Below are positions 18,562-28,246 of a DNA stretch of 64,000 nt, piece by piece. Source of the DNA: Deltaproteobacteria bacterium UBA5205. GTDB taxonomy: Bacteria > Desulfobacterota > Syntrophorhabdia > Syntrophorhabdales > Syntrophorhabdaceae. The translations under genes were made by a program, and so were the position numbers. Numbering within the stretch: position 1 is the stretch's first letter; the number at the start of each line of letters is the position of its first letter. Location: positions 524 to 64,523 of the forward strand of contig DHVP01000025.1 in assembly GCA_002412715.1 (NCBI GenBank). Direction: 5' to 3'. The notes under the pieces were generated by a model that made no database searches, was not told the DNA's origin, and was given only the letters and a program-made list of their open reading frames with translations.

Positions 18562-20667
18562 GTGCCGAAAAAGAAACGTCGCGTGCGCAATATCGTCCTT
18601 CTCACCTCGGTGTCTTTCGCCGTCTGTCTTGTCCTCTTTATCTTTGATATCCTGGCCCCGTACGAAAACAGATCCTTCGATCTCTTTTCCCGGTATTTGA
18701 ATCCCGCGCAAGCGTCGGACCGCATCGTCATCATCGAGATAGACCAGCAGTCGATAGATGCGCTCAGCGCCGAGAGCATCAACTGGCCATGGCCGAGGCA
18801 GATATATGCCCCTGTTCTCGAGTTTGCCTCTCTCGCCGACGCGGTCTTCATCGACATCCTCTTTACCGAGCCGTCCTCCTACGGTCAGGAGGACGATGCA
18901 ATCCTTGGCGAGGCCATCGGGAAGGCGTCGAACGTTTATCTGCCGTTCTTTCTTTCGGGAAATGCCAGGAGCGCTGTCCCTCAGGATATTGCATACCTGA
19001 AGCGCTTCGCCATGGCCGGGACGTATCCTTCGGAAAAGACATACCGCTCAGTCACCGCTCCGGTCGATACAATAAGACACTCGGTGAAAGGTTCGGGAAA
19101 CGTCGCGATCAGTCCCGATAACGATGGAGTCTACAGGAAAATTCCCCTTGTATTCGGTCTGGGGGATATGATGCTCCCCAGCCTTGTCTTTTCCTCTTTT
19201 ACCGGCAACGGCACGGCGACAATAGATTCCGGCAGGATCATGCTGAGAAACAGGCCCCTTCCCCTGATCGATGGAAAACTTCTCCTTCGTTTTCCCAGCG
19301 GGCGCAAGCCCTTCACTGTTATCTCCGCCGTCGACGTCCTCAATGCATACCGCGGCTCCGGCGCCTCGCAGGGCAAAACGCTTTCCCGGGATTTTTTCAA
19401 GGGCAAGGTCGTCTTCCTGGGAATGACGGCGCCGGGTCTTCTGGACCTTAAATCAACGCCGACGATACCAGTTTCAACAGGGGTCCACATCAATGCGACG
19501 CTCCTGGAAAACCTCGATCTGGGCACGTTCATGCGTCCCGTCCCGGCGTTGCTGACCGCTTTTTTCATGCTCCTTGTCTGCCTGTTCATTGCGGTCTTCG
19601 TGCTCACCTTCCACACGATAGCGAAGAACCTGTCGGCATTTGTCGCAAGCGCCGTTCTTATCATGGTGATCGCGGCGCTCCTCTTTTCCCATCACTACTA
19701 CCTGCCCACATCATACCTCATGGTCACCCTGATCTTCAGTTTCATCATTTCCGTCGCCTTCAGTTATGCCCTGGAGGGCCGGGAGAGACAGTTTATCAGG
19801 AGGACCTTTTCGCAGTATATGGACAAAACCATTGTCGATCATGTCCTTCAGAACCCGGACATCGTAAAACCCGGCGGCAAGAAGGCGCGAGTTACCGTGC
19901 TCTTCGCCGATATCGCAGGGTTCACGACGATCTCGGAACGAAACTCACCCGAGGATACGGCCCTGATGCTTCACAGAGTCTTAAACGAACTCACGGAGGT
20001 TGTGATTGAGGAAAAAGGCGTCGTCGACAAGTACATCGGCGACTGTATTATGGCCTTCTGGGGTTCTCCTTTGGCCATGCCGAAAGACGAAATCAACGCC
20101 TGCCGGTGTTCTATCGAGTTTATCGAGGCCATCGGCAGGATCAATATCCTTTTTGAGGGCGAGGGCATCCCTCCCGTCGCCATACGGGTGGGTCTCCATA
20201 CGGGAGACGCCATTGCAGGCAACATGGGCAGCGTCCGTCTCTTTGACTTCACCGTGGTCGGCGACACGGTCAACCTGGCCTCACGCCTGGAATCGGTCAA
20301 CAAGGTTTTCGGCACCAGTATCATAGCAAGCGAACAGACCCTTGCAAACACATACGATCTCTTCGTGTCGCGCAGCCTGGGACCCATAGAGGTCAAGGGG
20401 AAATCGGAGCCGGTCGTGATCCATGAAGTCGTGTGCGAAACCCATGATGTCAATGAATCGGTGAGGAGAAAGATCGACCTTTACAACGAGGCGTTCGGCG
20501 TATACCGGGAAGGCAGATTCCCGGAGGCTGTCGAACATTTCGACGCCCTGCTCAAGGAATTCCCCCTTGACGGCCCGTCGGAATTTTACAGAAAAAGAGC
20601 GCAAGCCCTTGAGGGCGGTTTTTCTTTGACAAAAGGCTGGGATATTATTAAAATGACCGAAAAATGA
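18562..20667 (+). CDS. CHASE2-domain class III adenylate/guanylate cyclase
   Basis: This ~701-residue membrane signalling enzyme has one N-terminal helix (about 9-31), a large extracytoplasmic CHASE2 sensor (about 35-320), three clustered helices (about 330-407) and a cytoplasmic class III cyclase domain from about 440 to 620. The metal-binding FADIAG and GDCIMAF motifs and a VGDTVNLASRLE segment are present. A C-terminal helical tail resembles one tetratricopeptide unit. It would make cAMP (or cGMP) in response to a periplasmic cue. I place the start at GTG 18562 (GGAG, 6-nt spacing); an ATG at 18517 is in frame but lacks a ribosome-binding site. It overlaps the SH3 gene by 4 bp. Confidence 0.88.
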   Translation: MPKKKRRVRNIVLLTSVSFAVCLVLFIFDILAPYENRSFDLFSRYLNPAQASDRIVIIEIDQQSIDALSAESINWPWPRQIYAPVLEFASLADAVFIDILFTEPSSYGQEDDAILGEAIGKASNVYLPFFLSGNARSAVPQDIAYLKRFAMAGTYPSEKTYRSVTAPVDTIRHSVKGSGNVAISPDNDGVYRKIPLVFGLGDMMLPSLVFSSFTGNGTATIDSGRIMLRNRPLPLIDGKLLLRFPSGRKPFTVISAVDVLNAYRGSGASQGKTLSRDFFKGKVVFLGMTAPGLLDLKSTPTIPVSTGVHINATLLENLDLGTFMRPVPALLTAFFMLLVCLFIAVFVLTFHTIAKNLSAFVASAVLIMVIAALLFSHHYYLPTSYLMVTLIFSFIISVAFSYALEGRERQFIRRTFSQYMDKTIVDHVLQNPDIVKPGGKKARVTVLFADIAGFTTISERNSPEDTALMLHRVLNELTEVVIEEKGVVDKYIGDCIMAFWGSPLAMPKDEINACRCSIEFIEAIGRINILFEGEGIPPVAIRVGLHTGDAIAGNMGSVRLFDFTVVGDTVNLASRLESVNKVFGTSIIASEQTLANTYDLFVSRSLGPIEVKGKSEPVVIHEVVCETHDVNESVRRKIDLYNEAFGVYREGRFPEAVEHFDALLKEFPLDGPSEFYRKRAQALEGGFSLTKGWDIIKMTEK

Positions 20668-21128
20668 TGAAAAGAACGCTATTATTATCGTTGGTTCTCA
20701 CGTTTATAGCCAGCGCGGTCTTTGCCGAGACCGTCACGGTCATCACGAAAGAGAACGCCATACGTGAATACGCAAAGTTTTTCGCTCCCGTCAAGGCCAA
20801 CGTGCGATACGGTGACAGACTTGAGGCCTTCGCCACCGAGGGCGACTGGTACAAGGTGAAATACGGCCCGTCGATCGGATACATTCACAGATCGGCAGTG
20901 GAAAAAAGGGTGGTCGCTTCACCCGCCTCCTATTCCCGCAAAGGCTCCTCTGTCAGCGAGAGCGAAGCCGCGCTCGCCGGGAAGGGATTCAACCCGCAGG
21001 TTGAAGCGTCCTACAAGAAACAGCACCCCGAGATGAAATTCTATCTCGTGGACAGCGTCGAACGCTATCCGGTCCCCGACCGTGACGTGGTCCAGTTCAT
21101 CGTCGCCGGAGGGTTGAGACAGCCATGA
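20664..21128 (+). CDS. Periplasmic bacterial-SH3 domain protein
   Basis: This 154-residue protein has a cleavable signal peptide ending near VFAE (residues 19-22). A single SH3b-like domain spans about 23-80, with the pattern of R-x-Y/F, GDRLEA, GDWYKVKYG and GYIHRS typical of SH3_3. A Ser/Ala-rich linker follows, then a ~50-residue unique tail. SH3b domains usually bind peptidoglycan or protein partners. The gene overlaps the cyclase stop and the M48 start by 4 bp each, so expression is probably coupled. Confidence 0.75.
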   Translation: MMKRTLLLSLVLTFIASAVFAETVTVITKENAIREYAKFFAPVKANVRYGDRLEAFATEGDWYKVKYGPSIGYIHRSAVEKRVVASPASYSRKGSSVSESEAALAGKGFNPQVEASYKKQHPEMKFYLVDSVERYPVPDRDVVQFIVAGGLRQP

Positions 21129-22000
21129 TGAAAAAATACGTCCTCCTTTTCTGCTGCGTCCTCCTGGTTTCCACTCTTATCTCCTGCGATACCAGCAATT
21201 TCGGCAATATTTCCCAGCATATCGGCACGGCGATGACGGTCGCCGACGCCACGTCCAAGGCGGCCCGCCCTATCTCGGAAGAAGAGGAATATTATGTGGG
21301 CCGCGCCGTGGCGGCAAAGATACTGGGGTCATATCAGCTGTCAACCGACGCCGTCCTCACGCGGTACGTCAACCTCGTCGGGAAGACGGTTGCCCTCAAT
21401 TCGGACAAACCGTTCACGTATGGCGGCTACCATTTCGCCATCCTCGAAACGAACGAGATAAATGCATTTGCCGCTCCCGGCGGAACGATCTTCATCACCC
21501 ATGGAATGATCAGAACAACTGCAAGCGAGGATGAACTTGCCGCGGTTATCGCCCATGAAGTAGCACACATCGCCAAACGCGATGGTATCTCGGCCATCAA
21601 GAGCGCGCGCTGGACCCAGGCGGCCACTATCATCGGGACCACCGCTGCGAAAAACTATACCTCCGGGGAGGTCTCTCAACTGGTAGGCCTCTTTGAGGGC
21701 AGCATCGACGATATCTTCAAGACCCTCGTCGTCAATGGGTACAGCCGGTCCCAGGAGTATTCGGCCGATGAAGGGGCCCTGCAGACACTCGCAAAGTGCG
21801 GGTATGATCCCAGGGCGCTCTCGTCTTTCCTCAAACGCCTCGAGCAAAGGGGCAGGTCTTCGGGGGGCGGCATCATGCAGACCCACCCCGGCACGGCCGA
21901 CAGGATAGAGAACATCTCCGGTAAAATGCCCTCAAGCGGTCAAATACATCCCAGGGCCATCGAGGCCCGCATGGCAAGATTCAGCGGTGCGGTTCGCTAA
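21125..22000 (+). CDS. Periplasmic M48-family zinc metallopeptidase, lipoprotein
   Basis: This 291-residue protein has a signal peptide ending in the lipobox LISC, so it is predicted to be membrane-anchored. The zinc motif HEVAH is at 144-148, and a downstream EYSADE segment carries the third ligand, as in BepA/LoiP/YggG-type M48 peptidases, which act in outer-membrane protein quality control. It is the third member of the overlapping cyclase-SH3-peptidase trio. Confidence 0.88.
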   Translation: MMKKYVLLFCCVLLVSTLISCDTSNFGNISQHIGTAMTVADATSKAARPISEEEEYYVGRAVAAKILGSYQLSTDAVLTRYVNLVGKTVALNSDKPFTYGGYHFAILETNEINAFAAPGGTIFITHGMIRTTASEDELAAVIAHEVAHIAKRDGISAIKSARWTQAATIIGTTAAKNYTSGEVSQLVGLFEGSIDDIFKTLVVNGYSRSQEYSADEGALQTLAKCGYDPRALSSFLKRLEQRGRSSGGGIMQTHPGTADRIENISGKMPSSGQIHPRAIEARMARFSGAVR

Positions 22001-22066
22001 AAACCGCGGCGCCTTTAATCTCAAACATTTAAAAAACACGAAGCCGGAAACGAAAAGGGGTGCCCC

Positions 22067-23467
22067 ATGAAATATTTCATGATCATTATCCTCTTGCTGA
22101 CACCCGTCTGTACATTCGGAGCACGGGCGCAATGCCCGCGTTACAGTGTTGTCATGCAAGGAACCACCGTGAACATGGGTGTGGCCTATACCGAGCGCCT
22201 CGAGGCCCACAAGGTCGGCGGCGGGGCCGGCTACAACGGGCGGTGGAAGATCGACCTTTTCGAACAGATCACAACCTACCCGTGGGCATTGGGTGTCGCC
22301 CTCGCTACCAATGATATCCATGACCTGGGCAACGGCGTGAAGATGCATTCCACGTGCACCGCAGGCGGAAACGTCGTGAACTGCCGCAGTGTTTCCGATA
22401 CCATGTTCCTCGAGGTGATAAACAATCAGGTGCGCATGGAGCGGACCGCGCCATGGCACGGCAAGGTCGCCGGCAGTACCATGACCTGGAAGTTCCATCT
22501 CGAAAGCCCCGTCGAGCCGGTCCTCACCGGTGTCATCGCCGAGGGGCCGAAAGATCCCATAGAGCTTACGATCGTGGTACCGGGAGACAGGAGCCGCTAT
22601 GTCTACAGTTCTCAGAAACCACCGACCCTCGAACTCAGGCTGGAGGCAAAGACGAAACCGGAACAGTACGGCGACTCCATCGAATGGACGATCCCCGAGA
22701 TGGAGGGTGTGACCCGCAAGATAACACAGGGAGCTCCCCGGGGCAGGAACCTTGACGTCGTTTACGAGAAGATGCCGCAGGACAACAACCAGTTCGGCAG
22801 AAAAAAGGTAACGGCAACCCTGAAGGTGGGCACCTGCACCGCGACGGAGACACGGGAGGTGCAGTTCTTCTTTCCCCGGGACCTGAAGAACAATCCCGAC
22901 GGTCAATATCCCAACTGGTTTTACTACTGGAAGCAGACTCCGGCGGCCAGACCCCGGGGACAACTGGTCAATATAGAATACGGGGGCAACACCTACGACC
23001 AGTGCATACACCCGAAGGTTCCCGCCCAGTTCACTCCCGGCGCGGGGTACGCCACCATCCACGTATGCAACCTTGTCAGGCTCGGGCAGCAGTTTCAGAA
23101 CCGTTTTCCCGTCCTCGGCTTACAGGTGCCCTATCACCTTGGCTGGGAAACCTCGAGGAATATAGACACCTTCGCCAAAGCCGTCATCCACGAATTCGTA
23201 CACTGGCAGTGCTATCATAATTTCAGGTATGGCAAGAGCCTGCCGGCCATCCAGGCCGCGGACAGCGACAGCGACGGCCTGCCCGACACGGCCGAGCCGC
23301 AGTATAATTTTGACCCCGCCATGCACCAGACACATATGTCCACCCACCCGGAGCTGCAAAATATAGACGGGGACGAGGAATGGCTCGCCTACATGTCCAT
23401 GTCGGAGATCCCCATGGGCAAGTACAACATATATGATTGGGCAAGGCCAGGCAACCAGTGGCCCTGA
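22067..23467 (+). CDS. Secreted protein with HExxH motif, paralogue 1
   Basis: This 466-residue protein has a signal peptide (cleavage near ARA-QC, residues 18-22). A beta-rich N-terminal half carries several cysteines. The C-terminal half has HEFVH at 375-379, followed by a further His at 384. A DSDSDG calcium-type loop comes next, and then an acidic GDEEWLAY segment that could supply a third zinc ligand. I infer a secreted or surface metalloprotease-like protein, but I do not recognise the family. It is closely related along its length to the next gene (23514-24926). An AGGGGTGCCCC region precedes the ATG. The stop lies 46 bp before the paralogue. Confidence 0.6.
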   Translation: MKYFMIIILLLTPVCTFGARAQCPRYSVVMQGTTVNMGVAYTERLEAHKVGGGAGYNGRWKIDLFEQITTYPWALGVALATNDIHDLGNGVKMHSTCTAGGNVVNCRSVSDTMFLEVINNQVRMERTAPWHGKVAGSTMTWKFHLESPVEPVLTGVIAEGPKDPIELTIVVPGDRSRYVYSSQKPPTLELRLEAKTKPEQYGDSIEWTIPEMEGVTRKITQGAPRGRNLDVVYEKMPQDNNQFGRKKVTATLKVGTCTATETREVQFFFPRDLKNNPDGQYPNWFYYWKQTPAARPRGQLVNIEYGGNTYDQCIHPKVPAQFTPGAGYATIHVCNLVRLGQQFQNRFPVLGLQVPYHLGWETSRNIDTFAKAVIHEFVHWQCYHNFRYGKSLPAIQAADSDSDGLPDTAEPQYNFDPAMHQTHMSTHPELQNIDGDEEWLAYMSMSEIPMGKYNIYDWARPGNQWP

Positions 23468-23513
23468 GGAAAGAAGCTTGCCGTCACCCCGAATATACCC
23501 AAAGGAGTCCGGA

Positions 23514-24926
23514 ATGAGGAACCTCATCATGGCAGTCCTCGTCCTATGCATCCCCGTTGCCGTCTTCGGCGCTACGGCTCAGTGCCCGCGCTACAGCGTT
23601 TCCATGGAAGGCACGACGTCGATGTTCGGCATCAGTTACACGGAGATCATGCAGGCCCACAAGGTCGGGGGTGGTTCGGGCTATAACGGCAGGTGGAAGG
23701 TAACCCTTCTGGAGCAGATTATCACCTACCCCGGGGATATCCCCGTCGAGGCGGCCACCGATGACATCCATGATCTCGGCATGGGCATCAAGATCCACTC
23801 TCAGTGCGCCGTCATGGGGAATATCATCCGATGCCACAGCACCTCGGATACCATGTTCATCGACGTGAGGGGCAATAGCGTCCGGATGGAGGGCGCACCC
23901 GTCTCCCAGGGCACTCTCACCGGCAACACAATGACCTGGAAGTTCGACCACACAAATCCCAACGAGCCTGTCCTCACCGGTGTCATCGCCGAGGGGCCCA
24001 GGGAACCCATAGAACTAAAGGTCATAGAGCCGAAGGACAAGTCGCGCTACGAGTTCAGGAGCGGGGCCCTTATCCTGAACCTGGAGGTAGAGACAAAACC
24101 GGAGCAGTATGCCGGATCGGTGGAATGGACGGTCCCGGAACTGGAGGGCGTCACCCGCACCGTTCGTGAGGGAACGCTCACGGGCAGGCGGCTGGAGGTC
24201 GCGTATAAGGACCTCCCGAAAGACAACAAGGAGTTCGGCAGGAAAAAGGTGACGGCAACCCTGAAGGTGGGCGCCTGCACGGCCACGGAAACGCGTGAGG
24301 TCCGGTTCTTCTATGCCAGGGACGAGAAGACCAATCCCGGCGGGGAGCATTACAACTGGTTCTACTACTGGAAACAGACCCCGGCGGCGCGGCCCTTCGG
24401 CCAGGCCGTCGCCATCGAGTTTGGCGGCACCCAGTTCGACATGTGCAAGGATTTCCATGTGCCGGCCATGTTCAAACCCGCCTACATGTATAAAACGATT
24501 CACGTCTGCGACCTCACGAAAAAGCTCAACAAGAAGTTCTCCATAACGTTCCCCGCGGTGAGCCGGAGCGTCCCGGCCACGCTCGCAACCAAGTCCTGGA
24601 GATCTACCACCCACATCGACACCTTCGCCGTTCTCATGCGCCACGAGTTCATTCATTTCAACGCCTACCACACCTGGCGCGAGGGCAAGACCGAAGCGCA
24701 GATGGATCTTGAAGACACGGACCTCGACGGTGTCATCGACAGTCTCGAGCCCGGCATGGGCTTCAAAGTGGGCAAATACCAGACCTACTGGGGCAACGAC
24801 CCGCAATTCAAGAACATCAACGGGGATGAAGAGTTCCTCGCATACGAATCCATGTACGATTACGTCGACGGCACCTACGACGAATACGACTGGGCGCACC
24901 CCGGCAAGAACTGGCCGGAGCCGTAA
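23514..24926 (+). CDS. Secreted protein with HExxH motif, paralogue 2
   Basis: This 470-residue tandem duplicate of the preceding gene has the same signal peptide plus ATAQCPRYS opening, the same cysteine pattern and HEFIH followed by AYH. The DTDLDG loop and the GDEEFLAY segment are also shared. The frame is open further upstream, but ATG 23514 has AAAGGAG and starts a proper signal peptide. Conservation of HEF[VI]H, the following His and the GDEE[WF]LAY block between diverged copies suggests these residues are functional. Substrate and activity are unknown. Confidence 0.6.
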   Translation: MRNLIMAVLVLCIPVAVFGATAQCPRYSVSMEGTTSMFGISYTEIMQAHKVGGGSGYNGRWKVTLLEQIITYPGDIPVEAATDDIHDLGMGIKIHSQCAVMGNIIRCHSTSDTMFIDVRGNSVRMEGAPVSQGTLTGNTMTWKFDHTNPNEPVLTGVIAEGPREPIELKVIEPKDKSRYEFRSGALILNLEVETKPEQYAGSVEWTVPELEGVTRTVREGTLTGRRLEVAYKDLPKDNKEFGRKKVTATLKVGACTATETREVRFFYARDEKTNPGGEHYNWFYYWKQTPAARPFGQAVAIEFGGTQFDMCKDFHVPAMFKPAYMYKTIHVCDLTKKLNKKFSITFPAVSRSVPATLATKSWRSTTHIDTFAVLMRHEFIHFNAYHTWREGKTEAQMDLEDTDLDGVIDSLEPGMGFKVGKYQTYWGNDPQFKNINGDEEFLAYESMYDYVDGTYDEYDWAHPGKNWPEP

Positions 24927-24999
24927 CAAAGACACGAATTGGGATTTGCCTGTCGGTCGTTTCTCTTCTGACCCCCTACGTGCGTCTTTCTCAATTTCA

Positions 25000-25028
25000 T
25001 TGAAAAATCCGCACCGGGGCACTACACT
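25000..25028 (+). promoter_or_regulatory. Promoter for the ABC transporter-menG-menA operon
   Basis: TTGAAA (25000-25005) and TACACT (25023-25028) are separated by 17 bp. Predicted transcription would start near 25035, about 33 nt before the ATG, whose AAGGAG is well spaced. Confidence 0.5.
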
Positions 25029-25067
25029 AATAGACCAAAAGACTCGAAAGGTATCAAGGAGACCCTT

Positions 25068-26015
25068 ATGAAATTGGCAAAGTTTTTTGTTGTTTTCGTT
25101 CTTTTCATAATCCTTGTCTCCACCGTCACCCCCGGGGCCGCCGAGAAGCCTCAGTCCTTCAAGTTCGGCACCATCCCCGTGCTCCAATCCCTGCCGCTCT
25201 TCGTCGCTTCCGAAAAGGGATTCTTCAAAGAGCAGGGGTTGAACGTGGAGGTCGTTCTCTTCAATTCGGCAATGGAAAAAGACATCGCCTTCACCTCGGG
25301 ACAGATCGCCGGGTATTTCGGCGACATCATGACGCCGATGGTCCTTGCGGCGAACGGAACGAAGATCAGGATGGCGGCAACCAACTTCAACACTACGGCC
25401 GATCAGCGCATGTTCGCAGTCCTTGCCTCACCGAAAGCGAAAGACCAGGAACCGGCGGCCATAGCACGATCGGGCATAGCAACGGGTTCCAATACCATAA
25501 CGGAATATCTTGTCATCCGCCTTCTGGCGGCAAAGAAGATACCTCGCGAATCCATCAAGCTGGTCGACATCAAGAGCATACCTATTCGTCTTCAAATGCT
25601 CCTTTCCGGACAGATTCCCGCGGCTCTTCTGCCCGAGCCTCTGGCGACGCTTGCGGAAACAAAAGGGGCGAGGGCCCTTGCCGACGACAGAGGGTACGGG
25701 ATCTCGGCGACCGTGCTTGCCTTTAACACCGATTTCCTCACCAGCAACCCCGCTGTTGTGAAATCATTTTTTGCAGCTGTCGACAAGGCCTCCGACTATA
25801 TAAACAAGCATCCCGACGAAGTGCGGGGGATAATGAACAAGGCCTGCAAGGTCCCCGAGGCGATCCAGAGATCCTTTCCCATACCGCGCTTCCCTAAATT
25901 GACCGTTCCCGCTGAGACTCAGGTCATGGATGTCTACCGGTGGCTCAGGGGAAAAAAGATCATAAAAAGTGATCTGGTCTACAAAGACCTGGTGGCGGAT
26001 GGCTACATCCGGTAG
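25068..26015 (+). CDS. ABC transporter substrate-binding protein (NMT1/SsuA/TauA-like)
   Basis: This 315-residue protein has a signal peptide (cleavage near GAAEKP, about residue 25). Two lobes of the NrtA/SsuA/TauA/ThiY class are recognisable by FGTIPVLQSLPLFVASEKGFF early and YINKHPDEV late. Such proteins capture nitrate, sulfonates, thiamine precursors or aromatic acids, and the ligand here is unknown. The gene overlaps the ATPase gene by 17 bp and leads an operon that ends in menaquinone genes. Confidence 0.88.
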   Translation: MKLAKFFVVFVLFIILVSTVTPGAAEKPQSFKFGTIPVLQSLPLFVASEKGFFKEQGLNVEVVLFNSAMEKDIAFTSGQIAGYFGDIMTPMVLAANGTKIRMAATNFNTTADQRMFAVLASPKAKDQEPAAIARSGIATGSNTITEYLVIRLLAAKKIPRESIKLVDIKSIPIRLQMLLSGQIPAALLPEPLATLAETKGARALADDRGYGISATVLAFNTDFLTSNPAVVKSFFAAVDKASDYINKHPDEVRGIMNKACKVPEAIQRSFPIPRFPKLTVPAETQVMDVYRWLRGKKIIKSDLVYKDLVADGYIR

Positions 26016-26757
26016 GTTCCTCTCTGTAGAGGGGCTCTCTAAAACTTTTCAGAGTGAGAACCAGACAAAGGCCGTCCTCGAGGGGATCGACCTCGAGCTG
26101 GCCTTTCGCGACTGTCTCGCCATCGTGGGCCCTTCGGGATGCGGTAAGACAACCCTTTTGCTGGCCATCGCGGGGCTTCTCACGCCGACGGTCGGTACCG
26201 TCAGGTTCAAGGGCAATCCTCTCGCGGCCCCCGAACGGAGGATAGCCCTTGTACTCCAGCATTACGGGCTGTTTCCCTGGAAGACCGTGGCGGCCAACAT
26301 TACCCTCGGAGCAAGGCTTCAGCGCATCGAGGTGTCCGAAAAAAGGCTGGCTTCGGTGAAAAAAGAGCTGGACATCGAAGGGCTGGATCATCTTTACCCT
26401 GCCCAGTTGAGCGGCGGCCAGCGCCAGCGCGTCGCACTCGCCAGGGCGCTGCTTCTCAACCCGCTCCTTCTACTCCTCGATGAACCCTTCGCCGCCATCG
26501 ACACGGTCACCAGGGAGAGACTCCAGAACAATCTTCTGGCCGTCTTCGCCCAGCGAAGGTTCAGCTTCATTATCGTCACTCACAACATCGAAGAGGCCGT
26601 TTTTCTGGGACAAAGGATCGTTGTTCTCGATAACGGCGCTCACGGAATCAAAACCATCATGGAGAATCCGGGCATGGGGAACGCGCACTACCGGAACGAT
26701 CCTGTTTTCTTTGAGCGCACGAGACAGCTCAGGGATATTCTGGAAGGTCTTGAATGA
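25999..26757 (+). CDS. ABC transporter ATP-binding protein
   Basis: This 252-residue SsuB/TauB-type ATPase has Walker A GPSGCGKT at 44-51, a Q-loop in LVLQHYGLFPW, signature LSGGQ at 137-141 and Walker B with D-loop LLLLDEPFAAID just after. The frame is open 30 bases further 5', but the ATG at 25999 gives the usual family length. It overlaps its neighbours on both sides (substrate-binding gene, permease by ATGA). Confidence 0.92.
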   Translation: MATSGRFLSVEGLSKTFQSENQTKAVLEGIDLELAFRDCLAIVGPSGCGKTTLLLAIAGLLTPTVGTVRFKGNPLAAPERRIALVLQHYGLFPWKTVAANITLGARLQRIEVSEKRLASVKKELDIEGLDHLYPAQLSGGQRQRVALARALLLNPLLLLLDEPFAAIDTVTRERLQNNLLAVFAQRRFSFIIVTHNIEEAVFLGQRIVVLDNGAHGIKTIMENPGMGNAHYRNDPVFFERTRQLRDILEGLE

Positions 26758-27500
26758 AGAGGCGGGGCATAGCGGTCTATGCCGCCACGATCATCCTTAT
26801 CTATTTCGCGTGGTATGCCCTTTCCCTGCTGCTCGGCAGCAACATCCTCCCCGACCCCTTCAAGGTATTTGTGCGGGGTTTCGAGGAAATAGCGACGGGT
26901 GCCTTCTGGGTCCACGTGGAGGCAAGCATTCTTCGGCTGTTTGCGGGGCTCTTTTTCGCCTTCATTCTCGCCGTGCCTGCCGGGCTCATCCTCGGCAGCA
27001 ACGAGAGACTCGACAGGCTCTTCGCACCACTCATCTATCTCGGCTACCCCATCCCGAAGGTCGTTCTCATGCCCGTTATCTTCGTCCTTTTCGGTCTCGG
27101 CGATACGGGCAAGATCGTCCTTCTCACCATGATCGTATTCTTCCAGCTCCTTATTACCACGCGCGACAGTGCACGCAAGATCGACAGGGAGATCACCTAC
27201 TCCCTGAAATCCCTGGGCGGCACCAGAATGGATTTCTTCCTCCATGTTGTCTGGCCGGTAAGCCTGCCCGGTATCTTCACGTCCCTGCGCATCGGCGTCG
27301 GGACGGCGGTGGCGGTCCTCTTTCTCGTCGAATCAATAGCGACAAGCGAAGGCCTGGGTTTCTACATCATCGATTCCTGGGGCCGTGCCGAATATGCCAC
27401 CATGTTCGTCGGCATTATCGCCCTGTCCACTATCGGCATCGTCATGTATGAATTATTCGAGATTCTTGAAAGGAAATTCTGTAAATGGAAAAACCTGTAA
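26754..27500 (+). CDS. ABC transporter permease
   Basis: This 248-residue inner-membrane protein has about six helices and the BPD_transp_1 coupling (EAA-like) loop SLKSLGGTRMDFFLHVVWP, which contacts the ATPase. It pairs with the preceding two genes as a complete importer. Its 3' end overlaps menG by 16 bp. Confidence 0.9.
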   Translation: MKRRGIAVYAATIILIYFAWYALSLLLGSNILPDPFKVFVRGFEEIATGAFWVHVEASILRLFAGLFFAFILAVPAGLILGSNERLDRLFAPLIYLGYPIPKVVLMPVIFVLFGLGDTGKIVLLTMIVFFQLLITTRDSARKIDREITYSLKSLGGTRMDFFLHVVWPVSLPGIFTSLRIGVGTAVAVLFLVESIATSEGLGFYIIDSWGRAEYATMFVGIIALSTIGIVMYELFEILERKFCKWKNL

Positions 27501-28246
27501 AAAATAAGTATCCCTCGGTACGGGCGGTTTCAGAGAAAGAACGCATCGGCATGGTGAAGGAGATGTTCTCCACGATCACCAGGAAATATGACTTTCTCAA
27601 CCACCTCCTGAGTCTGCGCCGTGATATCGCATGGCGCCGCTTTACGGTGAAGAAGATGCGCTTTTTCAAGACGGGGAGATTCCTCGATGTCGCCTGCGGG
27701 ACCGCGGACCTTTCCATAGATGCCGCGCAAAAACACGGCCGCATCAACACCACCGGCATTGATTTCGTCTTCCAGATGCTTGACCTCGGCAAAGCGAAGG
27801 TCGAAAAGAAGGGGCTTGACCGGCGCATCACCTTCATGCAGGCAGATGCCCTGCAACTTCCCTTCTGTGACAATTCCTTCGACGTTGTCGCCGTAGCCTT
27901 CGGCATCAGAAACATCCCGGACCGTGAAAGGGCTCTCAGGGAGATGCTTCGCGTAGCCGTCCCGGGGGGCGCGGTCATGGTCCTCGAGATGACCTTCATA
28001 CAAAACCGCCTTTTCAAGCTGATCTATCATATCTATCTCAACTATATCCTTCCACGCCTCGCGAAACGGTTCTCTCCCAATCCGGCGGCATACCACTACC
28101 TTGCCGATTCCATCATGAACTTTCCCCAGCCCGATGCCTTTGCGGCCATGATGGAAAAAGCCGGCATGGTCAATGTGACGAAATATCCCCTGACCCTTGG
28201 CGTCACATACCTGCATGTGGGGATTAAACCGGAGGAAGGGGCATAA
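27485..28246 (+). CDS. menG: Demethylmenaquinone methyltransferase (MenG/UbiE)
   Basis: This 253-residue class I SAM methyltransferase adds the C-methyl group to demethylmenaquinone, the last step of menaquinone synthesis. DVACGTADLS is the SAM-binding motif I, FDVVAVAFGIRNI matches the UbiE/MenG signature, and the N-terminal block IGMVKEMFSTITRKYDFLN is family-typical. The product side is given by adjacency to menA (1-bp overlap at 28246). Confidence 0.93.
   Translation: MEKPVKNKYPSVRAVSEKERIGMVKEMFSTITRKYDFLNHLLSLRRDIAWRRFTVKKMRFFKTGRFLDVACGTADLSIDAAQKHGRINTTGIDFVFQMLDLGKAKVEKKGLDRRITFMQADALQLPFCDNSFDVVAVAFGIRNIPDRERALREMLRVAVPGGAVMVLEMTFIQNRLFKLIYHIYLNYILPRLAKRFSPNPAAYHYLADSIMNFPQPDAFAAMMEKAGMVNVTKYPLTLGVTYLHVGIKPEEGA

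Noticed and set aside
22354..22755. 133-residue alternative frame within the first HExxH paralogue
   Set aside because: It is a shadow of the paralogue in another reading frame with no start signals.
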